This document shows, piece after piece, positions 50,162 through 58,995 of a stretch of 64,000 nt of DNA. The stretch is from Polyangiaceae bacterium (GTDB lineage Bacteria > Myxococcota_A > Polyangia > Polyangiales > Polyangiaceae). The translations under genes and the position numbers were made by a program. Every line of letters begins with the position of its first letter. Position 1 is the stretch's first letter. The DNA is taken from the NCBI GenBank assembly GCA_016719945.1, contig JADJYE010000003.1:1-64000 (forward strand), read 5' to 3'. The notes below the pieces were generated by a model. It was not told the origin of the DNA, made no database searches, and saw nothing but the letters and a program-made list of their open reading frames with translations.

Positions 50162-51121
50162 TCAACGGGGCGAGCGGGGGCGAGCGGTCTTCGGCCAGCT
50201 CTTGAGGTTTCGGATGACGACCTCGGTGACCGGCCCGCGGGTCGCTCCCCGCGAGCTGATGTGCCTCGGCGCGTCGATGCGGTCGACGTCGAACCCCTCG
50301 TACAGCCGCCTGACCTCGGGGGTGTCGCTGTTCGACTGGATGAGCAGGCAGCCTCGCTCGTCGAGGGTGCGGAACAGGCTCGCGAGCTCCTCCTGCAGCT
50401 CGAGGCCGAACGCGCCGCCAGAATACGAGTCGAAGTTGCTGGTCGCGCTCAGCGGGACGTACGGCGGGTCGAGGTAGATCACGTCGCCCTTCTTGGCGGC
50501 GCGCCTCAGGTGGTCGAACGGGGCCCGCTCGAGCGCCGCGCTGCCGAGGGCGTCGCTGGCCGCGCGAAGTCGCGCTGCGTCTGCGATGTTGGGCCGGACG
50601 AAGCGCCCGATCGGGACGTTGAAGAGGCCCGAGCGGTTCGTCCGGTACAGGCCGTTGAAGCAGGTCTTGTTCAGGTAGATGAGCCAGGCGGCCCGCTCGA
50701 TCTTCGCGCCCGCCCGGCGCTCGTTGTACCGCTCGCGGATGCGGTAGTACGTCTCGTGCGCCTGCTCGGTGTGCTCGTCGCGCAGGGCCTCGAGGGTGCG
50801 AATGAGCTCTTCCGGGTGGTCACGCACCACCTCGTAGGTCGTGACGAGGTCGGCGAGGGCGTCGCTGAGGACGTAGCGCTTCGCGCCGCTCCGGCGCTTC
50901 AGCCAGAAGAACATGGCGCCGCCGCCAAGGAAGGGCTCGCGGTACGTCCTCGAGGCCAGGTCGGCGGGCAGCCGCTGGCCGATCTCCTCTGCGAGCGACC
51001 ATTTCCCGCCCGCCCACTTGAGGAACGGCTTGGGCTGGGCCGCCTCCTCCGCGTCGACGGTCTCCGTGTCCCCGCGCTTCGAGGGCCTGCGGGACGGCTT
51101 GGCGTCGGGGAGGCGGGACAC
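50162..51121 (-). CDS. D12-class adenine-specific DNA methyltransferase (Dam family)
   Basis: 319 residues. Motif I FLKWAGGKWSLAEEI (about residue 33), the target-recognition region with NKTCFNGLYRTNRSGLFNVPIGRF, and catalytic motif IV DVIYLDPPYVPLSATSNF are all present. It methylates adenine N6; by family similarity GATC is the likely site. An unusual N-terminal extension of about 30 charged residues precedes motif I. No restriction endonuclease gene is adjacent, so it acts as an orphan methyltransferase. Confidence 0.9.
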   Translation of the reverse strand: MSRLPDAKPSRRPSKRGDTETVDAEEAAQPKPFLKWAGGKWSLAEEIGQRLPADLASRTYREPFLGGGAMFFWLKRRSGAKRYVLSDALADLVTTYEVVRDHPEELIRTLEALRDEHTEQAHETYYRIRERYNERRAGAKIERAAWLIYLNKTCFNGLYRTNRSGLFNVPIGRFVRPNIADAARLRAASDALGSAALERAPFDHLRRAAKKGDVIYLDPPYVPLSATSNFDSYSGGAFGLELQEELASLFRTLDERGCLLIQSNSDTPEVRRLYEGFDVDRIDAPRHISSRGATRGPVTEVVIRNLKSWPKTARPRSPR

Positions 51122-51166
51122 GCTGGGGGACGGTTTATCGTCGGGCAGTCACCGGGATGCAAGCGC

Positions 51167-51561
51167 TCAACGCTCGGTCACTTGCTCCTCGGTGGCGGTG
51201 GAGAAGCGCGACTTGAGCACGGTCCGCTTCACCTTGAAGCGCAAGACCTCCGACCCGCGCAGCACCGTGACGTCGACCAGGCTCCCCACTTCGCCGCGCA
51301 GCCGGGCGCGGAGGTCTTTGGTGGAGAGCTCGCAGACGTAGACGCCGTCGACCATCACCAGCTGATCTCCCGGGATCAGCTGGCGTCCGTCCCCGACTCG
51401 TCCGCGCCTTCCGGGGCCTCGCGGACGAACACGTCCTTGGACTCGCCGTCGCGCCCGAGCACGACGCCGATCGAGCCCACCTGGGGGGTCGACGCGCACG
51501 CCGCCGCGAGGCTGAAGAGCCACGGTGCGACGAAGCGGAGCACCTCGGAGCGTAAGCGCAT
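51167..51561 (-). CDS. Small PDZ-domain lipoprotein, one frame shift
   Basis: About 131 residues. ATG 51561 gives a short signal peptide with lipobox SLAAA-C, then STPQVGSIGVVLGRDGESKDVFVREAP. At about 51400 (CCCC run on the plus strand) the frame shifts to GRQLIPGDQLVMVDGVYV, STKDLRARLRGEVGSLVDVTVLRG and LRFKVKR. Together these form a PDZ domain of the kind that follows a GxGD loop. The joined protein looks complete. Function unknown; possibly an envelope adaptor. It is divergent from the membrane protein gene at 51674. Confidence 0.7.
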
Positions 51562-51673
51562 TTGCACTGCGTAGTCTCGTTTGCGGCGAGCGCGCTCCAG
51601 AGCGTCGAAATCCTCGCGCGTGGGGGGGACTTTGGCGCGGAATCGTAATTGCTTCAATCGATCCCGTCGCACC

Positions 51674-52207
51674 ATGACCACCCTCCAGCCCAAGGTCGCA
51701 GCCGTTCTCGGCGCCGAGGTCACCGCTCGCCCGGGCTCGTCCTGGGTGGGTTGGGCGCGCCGCCTCGAAGACCCGGTCCAAACCTACTACCGGCTGCCGC
51801 TCGCGCGCGCCCTGACCGATGGCTTGGGGCGGTCGCTCGTGACGCCGTCGCGCCTGTTGTTGGCGCGGCCGCTCTCGGCTGCGCTCGCGGGGTACCTGCT
51901 CACGTTCGCCACCCTGGGGACCGTGGCGGGCGCGCTCGCGCTGGTCGAGGCGCGCGCGCTGCTCGGCTGCGCAGCGCAAACGCTGAGCGCCGCACGAAGC
52001 GAGAGCGGCGCGAACGAGCGCGCCATGAGGGCGATCGGCGATGGCGCCAGCGTCGTCTTCCTCTCGATCGGCGCGGCCCACCTCGCGTACCACCACGCGC
52101 TCGCCGAGCTTCCGCGGTCGGTCGCGCAGCTGACGGTGCTGGTGGTGTTGCTCGCCGTGCTCGCCTTCGGTGTCGGCGTCGTGCGCGGTTACCGCGTCCG
52201 GGTCTGA
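51674..52207 (+). CDS. Small membrane protein, possibly a degenerate CDP-alcohol phosphatidyltransferase
   Basis: 177 residues with three hydrophobic segments (about residues 65-95, 120-140, 150-170). The region RRLEDPVQTYYRLPLARALTDGLGRSLVTPSRLLLARPLSAALAGYLLTFATLG resembles the entrance of CDP-alcohol phosphatidyltransferases (DPVxxYYRxPxAR then VTPN). The catalytic D-x2-DG-x2-AR-x8-G-x3-D-x3-D motif is degraded: CAAQTLSAARS followed by RAIGDG. Most catalytic Asp are missing and the protein is shorter than the family. It may be inactive or unrelated. Its 3' end overlaps that of the PAP2-type gene by 19 bp. Confidence 0.45.
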   Translation: MTTLQPKVAAVLGAEVTARPGSSWVGWARRLEDPVQTYYRLPLARALTDGLGRSLVTPSRLLLARPLSAALAGYLLTFATLGTVAGALALVEARALLGCAAQTLSAARSESGANERAMRAIGDGASVVFLSIGAAHLAYHHALAELPRSVAQLTVLVVLLAVLAFGVGVVRGYRVRV

Positions 52208-53265
52208 AGCTCGGGCACCGGCTCGGTCCGCGACGCGGGGCCCTCGAACGACCACGCGTGAGGGGCGCGCAGGCGACCCCGAACGACCGACTCCCACGCC
52301 ATCAGCCGGCGTGACGCCCACGCCGCGAACGCGGCCAGCCCGAGGCCGGCGATGACGTCGATGAGGTAGTGCCAGCGGAGCAGCATGGTCGAGATGACGA
52401 TGTGCCCGGCGAACACGCCGGTGACGATCGCGATCAGGCGCCACATGCGGTTGTCGGCGCGGCCGATCGCGTAGAGGGTGAACCAGCACGGCATCGCCGT
52501 GTGCAGGGAGGGGAAGACGTCCTTCTGGGCGCTCCCCGCGGCGACGGTCTTCAGCACCGCGTCCCACCAGAAGCCGCCTTGAAGGGGGGCCTGGAAATCG
52601 CCAGCCATCGCCTTGATGGGCCCGAAGGCCGGCACCATGACGTAGCCCAGCTGGCCGAGGCAGAGCACCAGGACGGTGCCGATGGCGAACCGGGAGGTGT
52701 CGGGCCGCAGGTTGAGCGGGCCGATGACCATCAACATGTAAAAGACGCAGATCCCGAAATAGCTGAAGTAGAAGAACGCGAAGTACTCGACGACCTGAGG
52801 GGTCGAGTAGCGCTCGAGCCAGAAGGCTGGCTCGACGCCGAAGATGGCCATGTCGAGCGCATACAGCTGCGCGTCGACCGCGTCGGCGCGGAGCGCCGGG
52901 AGCAGGTCGCGGAGCATCAGGTAGCCGTCGAGGATCACGAAGACCATCGCCGCGCGGTACGCCAAAGAGCGCAGCTTCTGAGGCAGATCGTGCGGGCCGC
53001 GGCCGACCAGGCAGCCGACGAGGACGACCACGACGCTCAGCAGCACGCGGCGGGTGACGCCCTCGGTCGCGCGCTCGGGACCCACGAGCGCGAGCAGCGT
53101 GCTCACCGTCCCGTAGTACCCGAGCAGCAACAGGTCGTGCACCGCGAACATCGCCAGGAAGCGCCGCATCAAGTCCGATGGGGCGGACTCGTGCCGGACC
53201 CGCGCGCCACCCACCGCAGCGGGGTGATCGGCTTCGGCCTCGCGATCGCGGTGCTGAACGGTCAC
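52189..53265 (-). CDS. PAP2/Aur1-Ipt1-type membrane phosphotransferase or phosphatase
   Basis: About 358 residues with six or more transmembrane segments. The lipid-phosphatase motifs are GYVMVPAFGPIKAM, the central SxHT motif in KDVFPSLHTAMPCWF, and the C-terminal WHYLIDVIAG with the catalytic His-Asp. This layout (PAFGP, SLHTAM, HYxxD) is that of inositolphosphoryl-ceramide synthase-like PAP2_3 proteins. It could transfer a phospho-headgroup onto a lipid, for example a sphingolipid, which some myxobacteria make; this is inference. GTG 53265 has GGAG nine bases upstream; GTG 53298 is an alternative. Confidence 0.75.
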   Translation of the reverse strand: MTVQHRDREAEADHPAAVGGARVRHESAPSDLMRRFLAMFAVHDLLLLGYYGTVSTLLALVGPERATEGVTRRVLLSVVVVLVGCLVGRGPHDLPQKLRSLAYRAAMVFVILDGYLMLRDLLPALRADAVDAQLYALDMAIFGVEPAFWLERYSTPQVVEYFAFFYFSYFGICVFYMLMVIGPLNLRPDTSRFAIGTVLVLCLGQLGYVMVPAFGPIKAMAGDFQAPLQGGFWWDAVLKTVAAGSAQKDVFPSLHTAMPCWFTLYAIGRADNRMWRLIAIVTGVFAGHIVISTMLLRWHYLIDVIAGLGLAAFAAWASRRLMAWESVVRGRLRAPHAWSFEGPASRTEPVPELQTRTR

Positions 53266-53343
53266 GACTTCGAATCTCCGCGGCGACGACGCCGTCACAG
53301 GCGCATATCACAGCTCGTGGCGCGCGCTCACCACGACGTGAGG

Positions 53344-53670
53344 TCAGGTCGGAGCGAACGGAGTCAGGTGGACTTCTCCAGTGGCGCCGGACACTCGCAC
53401 CTGACACGCGAGCCTCGTCGCAGGTCCGCCGCCGAGGGCGAGTAGGGTCTCGCGCTCGCTCGCTCGGGGCGCCTCGAGCAGCTCGGCGCCGCGCTCGACG
53501 GTGACGCGGCAAGAGCCGCAGGTCGCGGAGCGGCAGGAGAAGGAGATCGGAGACGCGACCTCGTCGAGCAGGTCGAGCAGTCGCTCGCCGCTCGCGCCCT
53601 CGACGGTGAGGGGCCGGGAGCTGTCGACCTGGCTGGGCTCTGAGCGCCGCCCGATGCAGACGCGTACCAT
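53344..53670 (-). CDS. [2Fe-2S] ferredoxin-like protein
   Basis: 108 residues. Cluster ligands are in SFSCRSATCGSCRVTV (C-x5-C-x2-C) and the distant LACQVRV, a plant/adrenodoxin-type arrangement. The N-terminus VRVCIGRRSEPSQVDSSRPLTVEGASG is the usual beta strand region. An electron carrier with no specific partner visible nearby. Confidence 0.85.
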   Translation of the reverse strand: MVRVCIGRRSEPSQVDSSRPLTVEGASGERLLDLLDEVASPISFSCRSATCGSCRVTVERGAELLEAPRASERETLLALGGGPATRLACQVRVSGATGEVHLTPFAPT

Positions 53671-53730
53671 CGTGAGCTCGCTTCAGCTGAGCCGGCGGGT
53701 GTGTTCCGGGCGGCTCGACACAAAGAACGA

Positions 53731-53764
53731 ACGCCCTCGCCGCATTCACATGCGGTCGAGGGCG
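53731..53764. terminator. Terminator-like hairpin
   Basis: ACGCCCTCG-c-CGCAT / ATGCG-gt-CGAGGGCGT with a 4-base loop, about 30 bp from two adjacent minus-strand genes. It probably ends transcription of the small lipoprotein gene to its right. The T tract is weak. Confidence 0.5.
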
Positions 53765-53815
53765 TCCGAAGGGCCGCGCGCCGTCGGTTGAGGACGACGC
53801 GCGATCAGCGCGAGC

Positions 53816-54214
53816 TTACTCGCACTTCTGGGCGGCCATCGCGTCAAGCATCTGCTTGCAGGCGCCGTCGAGCGCCGCGCCTTCCATCGCCTTCCAGCCG
53901 TCCTTCACCTGCTTCATCGCCTCTTCCTGCTTCTTCTTCGCGTCGTCCTTGGCCGCCCCATCCGGAACCGCCTTCAGATTGAACGCGTTGCACTTCTCGA
54001 CCTTGGCCCAGTACTCGTCGCAGACCTTGGAACCACCAGCCGCCGCAGCGGTTCCGGTGGTGGCTGCAGCTCCACTGCTCGCCGCCGCCGCGGAGCCGGA
54101 CTTCGCGGGCGCAGAAGAGGCCTTGGCGCTGCCGCTCGCAGCACCGTCCGTCTTGTCACCACAGCCAACCGCAAAGAACGCTCCGAGCAGGAGAGCAATC
54201 GAGATCTTGTTCAC
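53816..54214 (-). CDS. Small Ala/Ser-rich lipoprotein with C-terminal Cys-helix domain
   Basis: 132 residues. Signal ISIALLLGAFFAVG-C is followed by an Ala/Ser/Gly linker to about residue 55. A helical domain follows with VCDEYWAKVEKCNAFNL, EEAMKQVKDGWKAMEG and ACKQMLDAMAAQKCE, whose spaced cysteines may pair. GTG 54214 has GGAGG six bases upstream. Similar in design to the broken lipoprotein at 54404-54802 and probably a paralog. Function unknown. Confidence 0.75.
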   Translation of the reverse strand: MNKISIALLLGAFFAVGCGDKTDGAASGSAKASSAPAKSGSAAAASSGAAATTGTAAAAGGSKVCDEYWAKVEKCNAFNLKAVPDGAAKDDAKKKQEEAMKQVKDGWKAMEGAALDGACKQMLDAMAAQKCE

Positions 54215-54403
54215 AGGAGTCCTCCCTCCGACAGCACTCTCGCTGTCCGGTAACGGGCGCGGATACTGCCACGGTCTATGCGTTTGAGAACAACAATCGA
54301 CAATCAAGAGTGGGAAAATCCCCAAGTGTCCCCCAAATGTCGGAGTTTGTCGCGAAGTTGTCGCGGCGCAGGAGCGAAATAATCGGGCCTGTTCAGCGGT
54401 TCT

Positions 54404-54802
54404 TCACGGCGCGGAGGCCGAGGAAGGCGGGCTCGGGGCGCTGCTCGGCGCCTCTTTCACGTCGCCCTCGAGCGCGGCGAGCGACGCCTGGCACGTCTTC
54501 ACCAGTCGTTCTTTCTGGTCGACGGTCTTAACTTACTGCACCCATGCGCTCTCGATCGCGTCGACGGCCTTCACGCGACCGGAGCGCTCCGCCTCGAGGG
54601 CGCCGGTGATGAGGGCGCGCTGGCGAGCGACGTAGGCGTCGCACTCGCTCACGCCGATGGTGCCGGTGCTCGACGCGGACGCCGCCGCGCTGGACATCGC
54701 AGAGGCCACGGTCGAGGAGGAGGACGTCGCCGAGGGCGACCCCGAGGCGGGGTCGCCGCAGTGGATGGCGAGCACGAACAGCAGCAGCGGCCAACGGGTC
54801 AT
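54404..54802 (-). CDS. Small lipoprotein interrupted by an in-frame TAA
   Basis: Lipoprotein with signal WPLLLFVLAIH-C and a Ser-rich linker, then SECDAYVARQRALITGALEAERSG. An in-frame TAA at 54535-54533 cuts it at 89 residues. The same frame continues without break to 54404 (TVDQKERLVKTCQASLAALEGDV, then a Pro/Ser/Ala tail), restoring the Cys-helix domain of the neighbour at 53816. A single base change (for example TAC to TAA) would explain it: a sequencing error or a fresh nonsense mutation. ATG 54802 overlaps the methyltransferase stop (ATGA). Confidence 0.6.
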
Positions 54803-56070
54803 CGGGAGGCGTCTTTCTTGGTGAGGAGCACCGCGTGCTCGAGCTTGGAACGAGCCGCGCCATGGAAGCTCGGCCGCTCCTGAGATCCTACGGCCGTCAC
54901 CTCGAAACGATTTTTCAACGCCGCCTCCGCGGTCAGCTCGTCGGACGCGAGCACCTCCCGCCCGCGGGTCGCGTCCCCGATGATCAGGACCGCGCGGCCC
55001 CCGGGGACCAGCACACGACGCACCGCGCCAAGGACGCCGCACAGCTGCTCGAAGAACGTCTCCCACGCTTCGGCCGTGGGCAGGCGCGAGAGGTGGCGGC
55101 GCGCGCCGATCTCCGCCTGTTCGAGCTTGCGATCGTGCAGACCGAGCCAACGCAGCCGCATGCGGTGGTGCTCGAGGTAGTCATAGACCCCCGCGTACGG
55201 CGGTGAGGTGACGACGAGGTCGACGCTCGCAGCCGAGAGGTGGCGAAGGCTCCGCGCGTCCCCCTCGTCGACGCGGGCCTCGGGGCCGCGTCGCAGCTCA
55301 GGCTCGATCTCGGCGAGGCGCTCCACCAGATCGCGCGTCTTGTCCGCGAAGAGCCGCGCCGGGAACCCCGCCGCGATGCGGGCCGGGCGCGCTCCCTCGG
55401 AGGTGTCGCCGGCCTTCTTGCTCAGCTTGACGAGGATCGAGCTGAGGACCAGCGCCAGGGCATCGCGCGGGGCGCCGACGGGCAGCGCCTCGATCCCGAC
55501 CCGCAGGCCATCGAGCGCGAGGAGCACATGGGGATCGAACAGCGCGACGTCCTCGCGGCCGTAGCGTCGGCTCGCGCCGGCCTTCGCGTGCCGTCGGGTC
55601 TCGGCCACGTCGACGACCTCGGCCGCTGCGGCGGAGATGGCCTCTCGCTCCTCGGGGCCGGAGGGGGTGACCTTGCGCCGGGCGAGGCGCACGGCGAGCG
55701 GGTTGAGATCGACGCCCGCCGCTCGACGGCCTGCGGCGCGCGCCTCGACGAGCACCGTGCCGCTGCCGCAGAAGGGGTCGAGCACGACGCCTGCGGCGGG
55801 GCTGAGCGCCTCGATCAGCCGCCGCGCGGTGGTTGGGTGCATGCGCGCCGGATAGGTGTGAAACCCGTGCACGTGAGCGCGCGCGGCGCGCTCGGCCTGC
55901 TCCGAGTCGACGCTGGAGCCGACGTCGAGGGCGCGGGTGAGGACCTCGCCGGCGCGCCGGTCGCCCCGCGTGCGCGTCTCGCCGCCGACGTGCGTCAGGC
56001 TACGCCGGTCGCGTCGAGGCTCGGTCGCGCCGCCCGGGCGCTCAGCCTGATCGGCCCTTCGCCCGCGCAT
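54799..56070 (-). CDS. N6/N4-type DNA methyltransferase-like protein
   Basis: 423 residues. SAM motif I is LDPFCGSGTVLVEARAAGRRAAGVDLNPLAV. The catalytic motif IV is DLVVTSPPYAGVYDYLEHHRMR (TSPPY, typical of amino-methyltransferases). A late VLVPGGRAVLIIGDATRG follows. The first 60 residues are poorly conserved and the true start may lie downstream of 56070, perhaps before ARAHVHGFHTYPARMHP. It acts on DNA by family, though RNA is possible. No restriction gene is adjacent. Confidence 0.75.
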   Translation of the reverse strand: MRGRRADQAERPGGATEPRRDRRSLTHVGGETRTRGDRRAGEVLTRALDVGSSVDSEQAERAARAHVHGFHTYPARMHPTTARRLIEALSPAAGVVLDPFCGSGTVLVEARAAGRRAAGVDLNPLAVRLARRKVTPSGPEEREAISAAAAEVVDVAETRRHAKAGASRRYGREDVALFDPHVLLALDGLRVGIEALPVGAPRDALALVLSSILVKLSKKAGDTSEGARPARIAAGFPARLFADKTRDLVERLAEIEPELRRGPEARVDEGDARSLRHLSAASVDLVVTSPPYAGVYDYLEHHRMRLRWLGLHDRKLEQAEIGARRHLSRLPTAEAWETFFEQLCGVLGAVRRVLVPGGRAVLIIGDATRGREVLASDELTAEAALKNRFEVTAVGSQERPSFHGAARSKLEHAVLLTKKDASR

Positions 56071-56758
56071 CGAGCGCCGCGCTCGCCTCCGCCTCGGCTT
56101 GCCGCTCGCGCTCCTCGAGCGCCGCGAAGCGCGGGTCGACCGGGACCTGCGCTACCACGGGGCCCGCGTCGATGCGCACGTGCGACGCGCCGAGATCGGC
56201 GTCGACCGTGAGCATCGTGAAGACCTGCTGCGCGCGCCCAGGGTCGACCCCGGTGACGCGCGAGAGATCGGCGGCGCTCTTGATCTTCCCGGCGCGCACG
56301 AGATCGCCCGCCGCCGAGATCCACGCTGCATCGATGCTGGAGGCGATCTCTTTCGTGGCGGCGCCGCGCGCGCCGCGCGCGAACACGATCGCGAGGATCG
56401 ACGGCGCCACGAACAGGAGCGCGGGCAGCAAGCTCCACCCCACGCTGATGAAGAACGTGATCAGCGTGACGAGCAGGCCGAACGCGGCGCCCACCGCACC
56501 GACGACGCCGAGGCCAGCCAAGAAGCCGCGCTTCTTTCGGGCGCGGTCGGCCTTCTGGAGCAGGCCGAGGGTCGCGGGCTCGACCGGCATGCCGTCGGGC
56601 ATCATGATGCGCGGCGCGCCGCACAGGTTGCACGCGAACACGAGCTCGGGGTTGGGGCTCGCGCCGCCCACGCCGTTGCAGTGAGGGCAGTGCATGTGCG
56701 GGCTCGGCCGCGCCTGCAGGTGCGCGTAGATGTCGAAGCCTGCGCCGGGCTGGCTCAC
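56042..56758 (-). CDS. Zinc-ribbon membrane protein of unknown function
   Basis: 238 residues. The N-terminus has a double CxxC (MHCPHCNGVGG and FACNLCGAP), a DnaJ-like or ribbon zinc site. Two hydrophobic segments follow (about 80-103 and 108-125). Then comes a helical domain (ISAAGDLVRAGKIKSAADLSRVTGVDPGRAQQVFTML), winged-helix-like, and a charged Ala/Glu tail. Function not recognised. Its end overlaps the methyltransferase start region by 29 bp. Confidence 0.7.
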   Translation of the reverse strand: MSQPGAGFDIYAHLQARPSPHMHCPHCNGVGGASPNPELVFACNLCGAPRIMMPDGMPVEPATLGLLQKADRARKKRGFLAGLGVVGAVGAAFGLLVTLITFFISVGWSLLPALLFVAPSILAIVFARGARGAATKEIASSIDAAWISAAGDLVRAGKIKSAADLSRVTGVDPGRAQQVFTMLTVDADLGASHVRIDAGPVVAQVPVDPRFAALEERERQAEAEASAALDARAKGRSG

Positions 56759-56930
56759 GCGACCCTCGCTGCGCTCGAGCCTGAGGAGACGACGACGTCG
56801 GCCGCGTGCACGTCAGGGTTGTTACCGCATTGTCGGGCCGCGGGGTAGGGCCCCGCCCCAGGTCACGGGCGTCGGGCCGAGAACCGCTCGGCAACCCCTC
56901 CCCCCTGTGGCATAGACGCCGAGGAGCATC

Positions 56931-57635
56931 ATGGCCCTCGTCTCGCGCAAAGCCGCCAAGAAGGCCCCCCCCTCGAAGGTGCTCTTCGCGCTGCGGTCGG
57001 GCGGGGCGCTGGGGAGCGACGGAGATCGCGGCCTCGCCCGGCTCGTGGCGCTCGCCTACGCCGCGCTGGGGGTGTTGGGCGCCGGGCTCGCGTTCGCGTT
57101 CGCCGGCGGCGACCCGCTGGTGCATCCGGCCCCGTGGCTCGACCTGCCGGCCTTGCCGCGCGCTTCGCTCAGCGTCGCGCTGGGCGTCGCGTTCGCGTTC
57201 GCGGTGGTCCTGGCCACGCGCTTCACCGTGGCGCGGTTCGCGTGGGCGCAGCGCCTCCACCTCGAGCTGCAGCCGGTCGCCCGGCGCTTCGACAGGAGGG
57301 AGATATGGCTCGTCGCCATCCTCTCGAGCGTCGGCGAGGAGCTCTTCTTCCGCTCCTTCCTGGTCCCGACGATCGGCCTCGTCGCGTCCACCCTCGCGTT
57401 TGGCCTCCTGCACCAGGTGCGCGGTCCGAGCCGCTGGGTGTGGGCGGCTTGGGCCGGCGTGGCTGGGCTGGGGCTCGGTGCCTTGTTCGCTGCGACGGGC
57501 TCCATCCTCGGGCCCATCACGGCCCACGCGCTCATCAACGGCACGAACCTCGGGTTCCTCAAGTCTCACGAGATCCGAAGGCTCGCGCCGAACGAGCCCC
57601 CAGAAGACGCTGCTACTTCGCGTCCTTCGAGCTGA
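56931..57635 (+). CDS. CPBP-family intramembrane glutamic endopeptidase (CAAX protease-like)
   Basis: 234 residues, about six transmembrane segments. The family motifs are LSSVGEELFFRSFLVPTIG (EE-x3-R), FGLLHQV (FxxxH) and a final ITAHALINGTNL (H-x3-N). These residues form the active site in Rce1/CPBP proteases. ATG 56931 is the first good start. The last 23 bp overlap the convergent regulator gene. Possible roles are bacteriocin immunity or membrane protein processing. Confidence 0.87.
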   Translation: MALVSRKAAKKAPPSKVLFALRSGGALGSDGDRGLARLVALAYAALGVLGAGLAFAFAGGDPLVHPAPWLDLPALPRASLSVALGVAFAFAVVLATRFTVARFAWAQRLHLELQPVARRFDRREIWLVAILSSVGEELFFRSFLVPTIGLVASTLAFGLLHQVRGPSRWVWAAWAGVAGLGLGALFAATGSILGPITAHALINGTNLGFLKSHEIRRLAPNEPPEDAATSRPSS

Positions 57636-58995
57636 CGGGGAGGTCCTCGAGCTCGAGCCCCTCGTCGGCGGCTGCGGCGGACGAGGGCGGTGCGCTCCAG
57701 CCTTCGTCCACGGCGTCGGTGGGCGCCGCGGCCGGCGCGGTCGGCCCTGGCGGTGTGCTCGAGGCGCTGGTGATGACGGTCGCCGGGCGAACGCTCTTCG
57801 GCCCCGAGCTCATCGCCGGCGTGAAGCCGGTTCGGCCGGGCAGCGGCGGCTTCGCGGCGGGGCGGACGGCGGCCATACCCGCCACGCTCTTCGACGTGGG
57901 CGCGGGGAGCGTCGGCTTGGGAGCCGCACCCGCGCCGAGCGCCGGCGCGGCGGGGCCGGGGCGCGGCGAGGGCAGGCCGGGCTTGGGCGTCTCTGGCCGC
58001 AGCGCCTTCGGCAGCTCGATCTTCTGGGGCTCGGGCTTGGGGCCGTCGAGCGCGGGGAGCTCGAGCTTCGGTGGCGCGGGCTTGGGAGCCTCGACCCGCT
58101 GTGGCTCGGGGGTCTTCGCGGCGGCGGCCGCAGGGTGGGGGGTGCGCGGCAGGTCGGGAGGCGCTGGCGTCGAGCCCTCTTGCGGGCGGGAAGAGCTGGC
58201 GCGCGACACCTCTTGCCACACCCTCGCCGAGCTCGGCCGCCCCTCGCCTGCACGCTCCTCGTCCTCGAGGCGGGCGGCTTCCATGAGCAGCGCGTTGATC
58301 GGCGAGCCGCCGTCGCCGCCCGGGGCGGCCTGCTCGGAGGGCGAGAACGAAAACTTCCCCGACGTCCAGGACATCGCGCGCCGGAGCGCGTCGAGCGCTG
58401 GCACGTCGACCCCGGAGAGCGTCGTGGACACGACGCTGCCGCTCGCGATGCGGATCAGCGCCTTCTCGTCGCCGCACTTGAGCTCGAGCACGCCGCTGCG
58501 CCGCTCGAGGTCGAGCAGCGTGAGCAGCGTTCCGACCGACATCTGCGCGAGATCTCCCAACATCGCCGCTGACGTGGGCGGCATCGAGGTCAGCGTCTGG
58601 CGAGCCTTTCGCAGGCGGGCCGCCATCTGGATGAGGGCGTCGACCTGCGCGACGACCTCGTCGATGCGAAAAGGCTTGGTGAGGTAGGCGTCCCCGCCGA
58701 CCTGAAACCCTTCGAGTCGGTGCTCTCGATCGTCGAGGCCGGACAAGAACACGAACGGCGCCATCGAGATGCGCGAAGGGTGCGAGCGGATCTTCTTCGC
58801 GACCCAATATCCGTTGTGGTCGGGCAGGTCGACATCGCACACGATGCAGTCGGGCTGCTCCTGGACCGCTCGGTAGAAGCCGTCGGCCGCGTTCTCGCTG
58901 ATCGTGATCTCGAAGCCAGCCTCTTTCATCGCCACGGCGAGCAGGCGGCAGACCCACTCGTCGTCGTCGATGACAAGGACCCGACCTTTGGACAT
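57613..58995 (-). CDS. Response regulator with DUF4388 domain and long Pro/Ala-rich tail
   Basis: 460 residues. The receiver domain (1-125) has VLVIDDDEWVCRLLAVAM, the phosphoacceptor in CIVCDVDLPDHNGYW, and the Lys in YLTKPFRIDE. Residues 145-250 are a DUF4388/PATAN domain (MLGDLAQMSVGTLLTLLDLERRSGVLELKCGDEKALIRI). The last 200 residues are disordered Pro/Ala/Lys repeats (PKPAPPKLELPALDGPKPEPQKIELP). Architecture common in Myxococcota signalling. ATG 58995 is well supported. No sensor kinase is adjacent. Confidence 0.88.
   Translation of the reverse strand: MSKGRVLVIDDDEWVCRLLAVAMKEAGFEITISENAADGFYRAVQEQPDCIVCDVDLPDHNGYWVAKKIRSHPSRISMAPFVFLSGLDDREHRLEGFQVGGDAYLTKPFRIDEVVAQVDALIQMAARLRKARQTLTSMPPTSAAMLGDLAQMSVGTLLTLLDLERRSGVLELKCGDEKALIRIASGSVVSTTLSGVDVPALDALRRAMSWTSGKFSFSPSEQAAPGGDGGSPINALLMEAARLEDEERAGEGRPSSARVWQEVSRASSSRPQEGSTPAPPDLPRTPHPAAAAAKTPEPQRVEAPKPAPPKLELPALDGPKPEPQKIELPKALRPETPKPGLPSPRPGPAAPALGAGAAPKPTLPAPTSKSVAGMAAVRPAAKPPLPGRTGFTPAMSSGPKSVRPATVITSASSTPPGPTAPAAAPTDAVDEGWSAPPSSAAAADEGLELEDLPVSSKDAK

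Noticed and set aside
51167..53749. 860-codon minus-strand open frame spanning the PDZ, membrane and PAP2 genes
   Set aside because: Only its last 70 or so residues match a real gene; the rest crosses genes in other frames.
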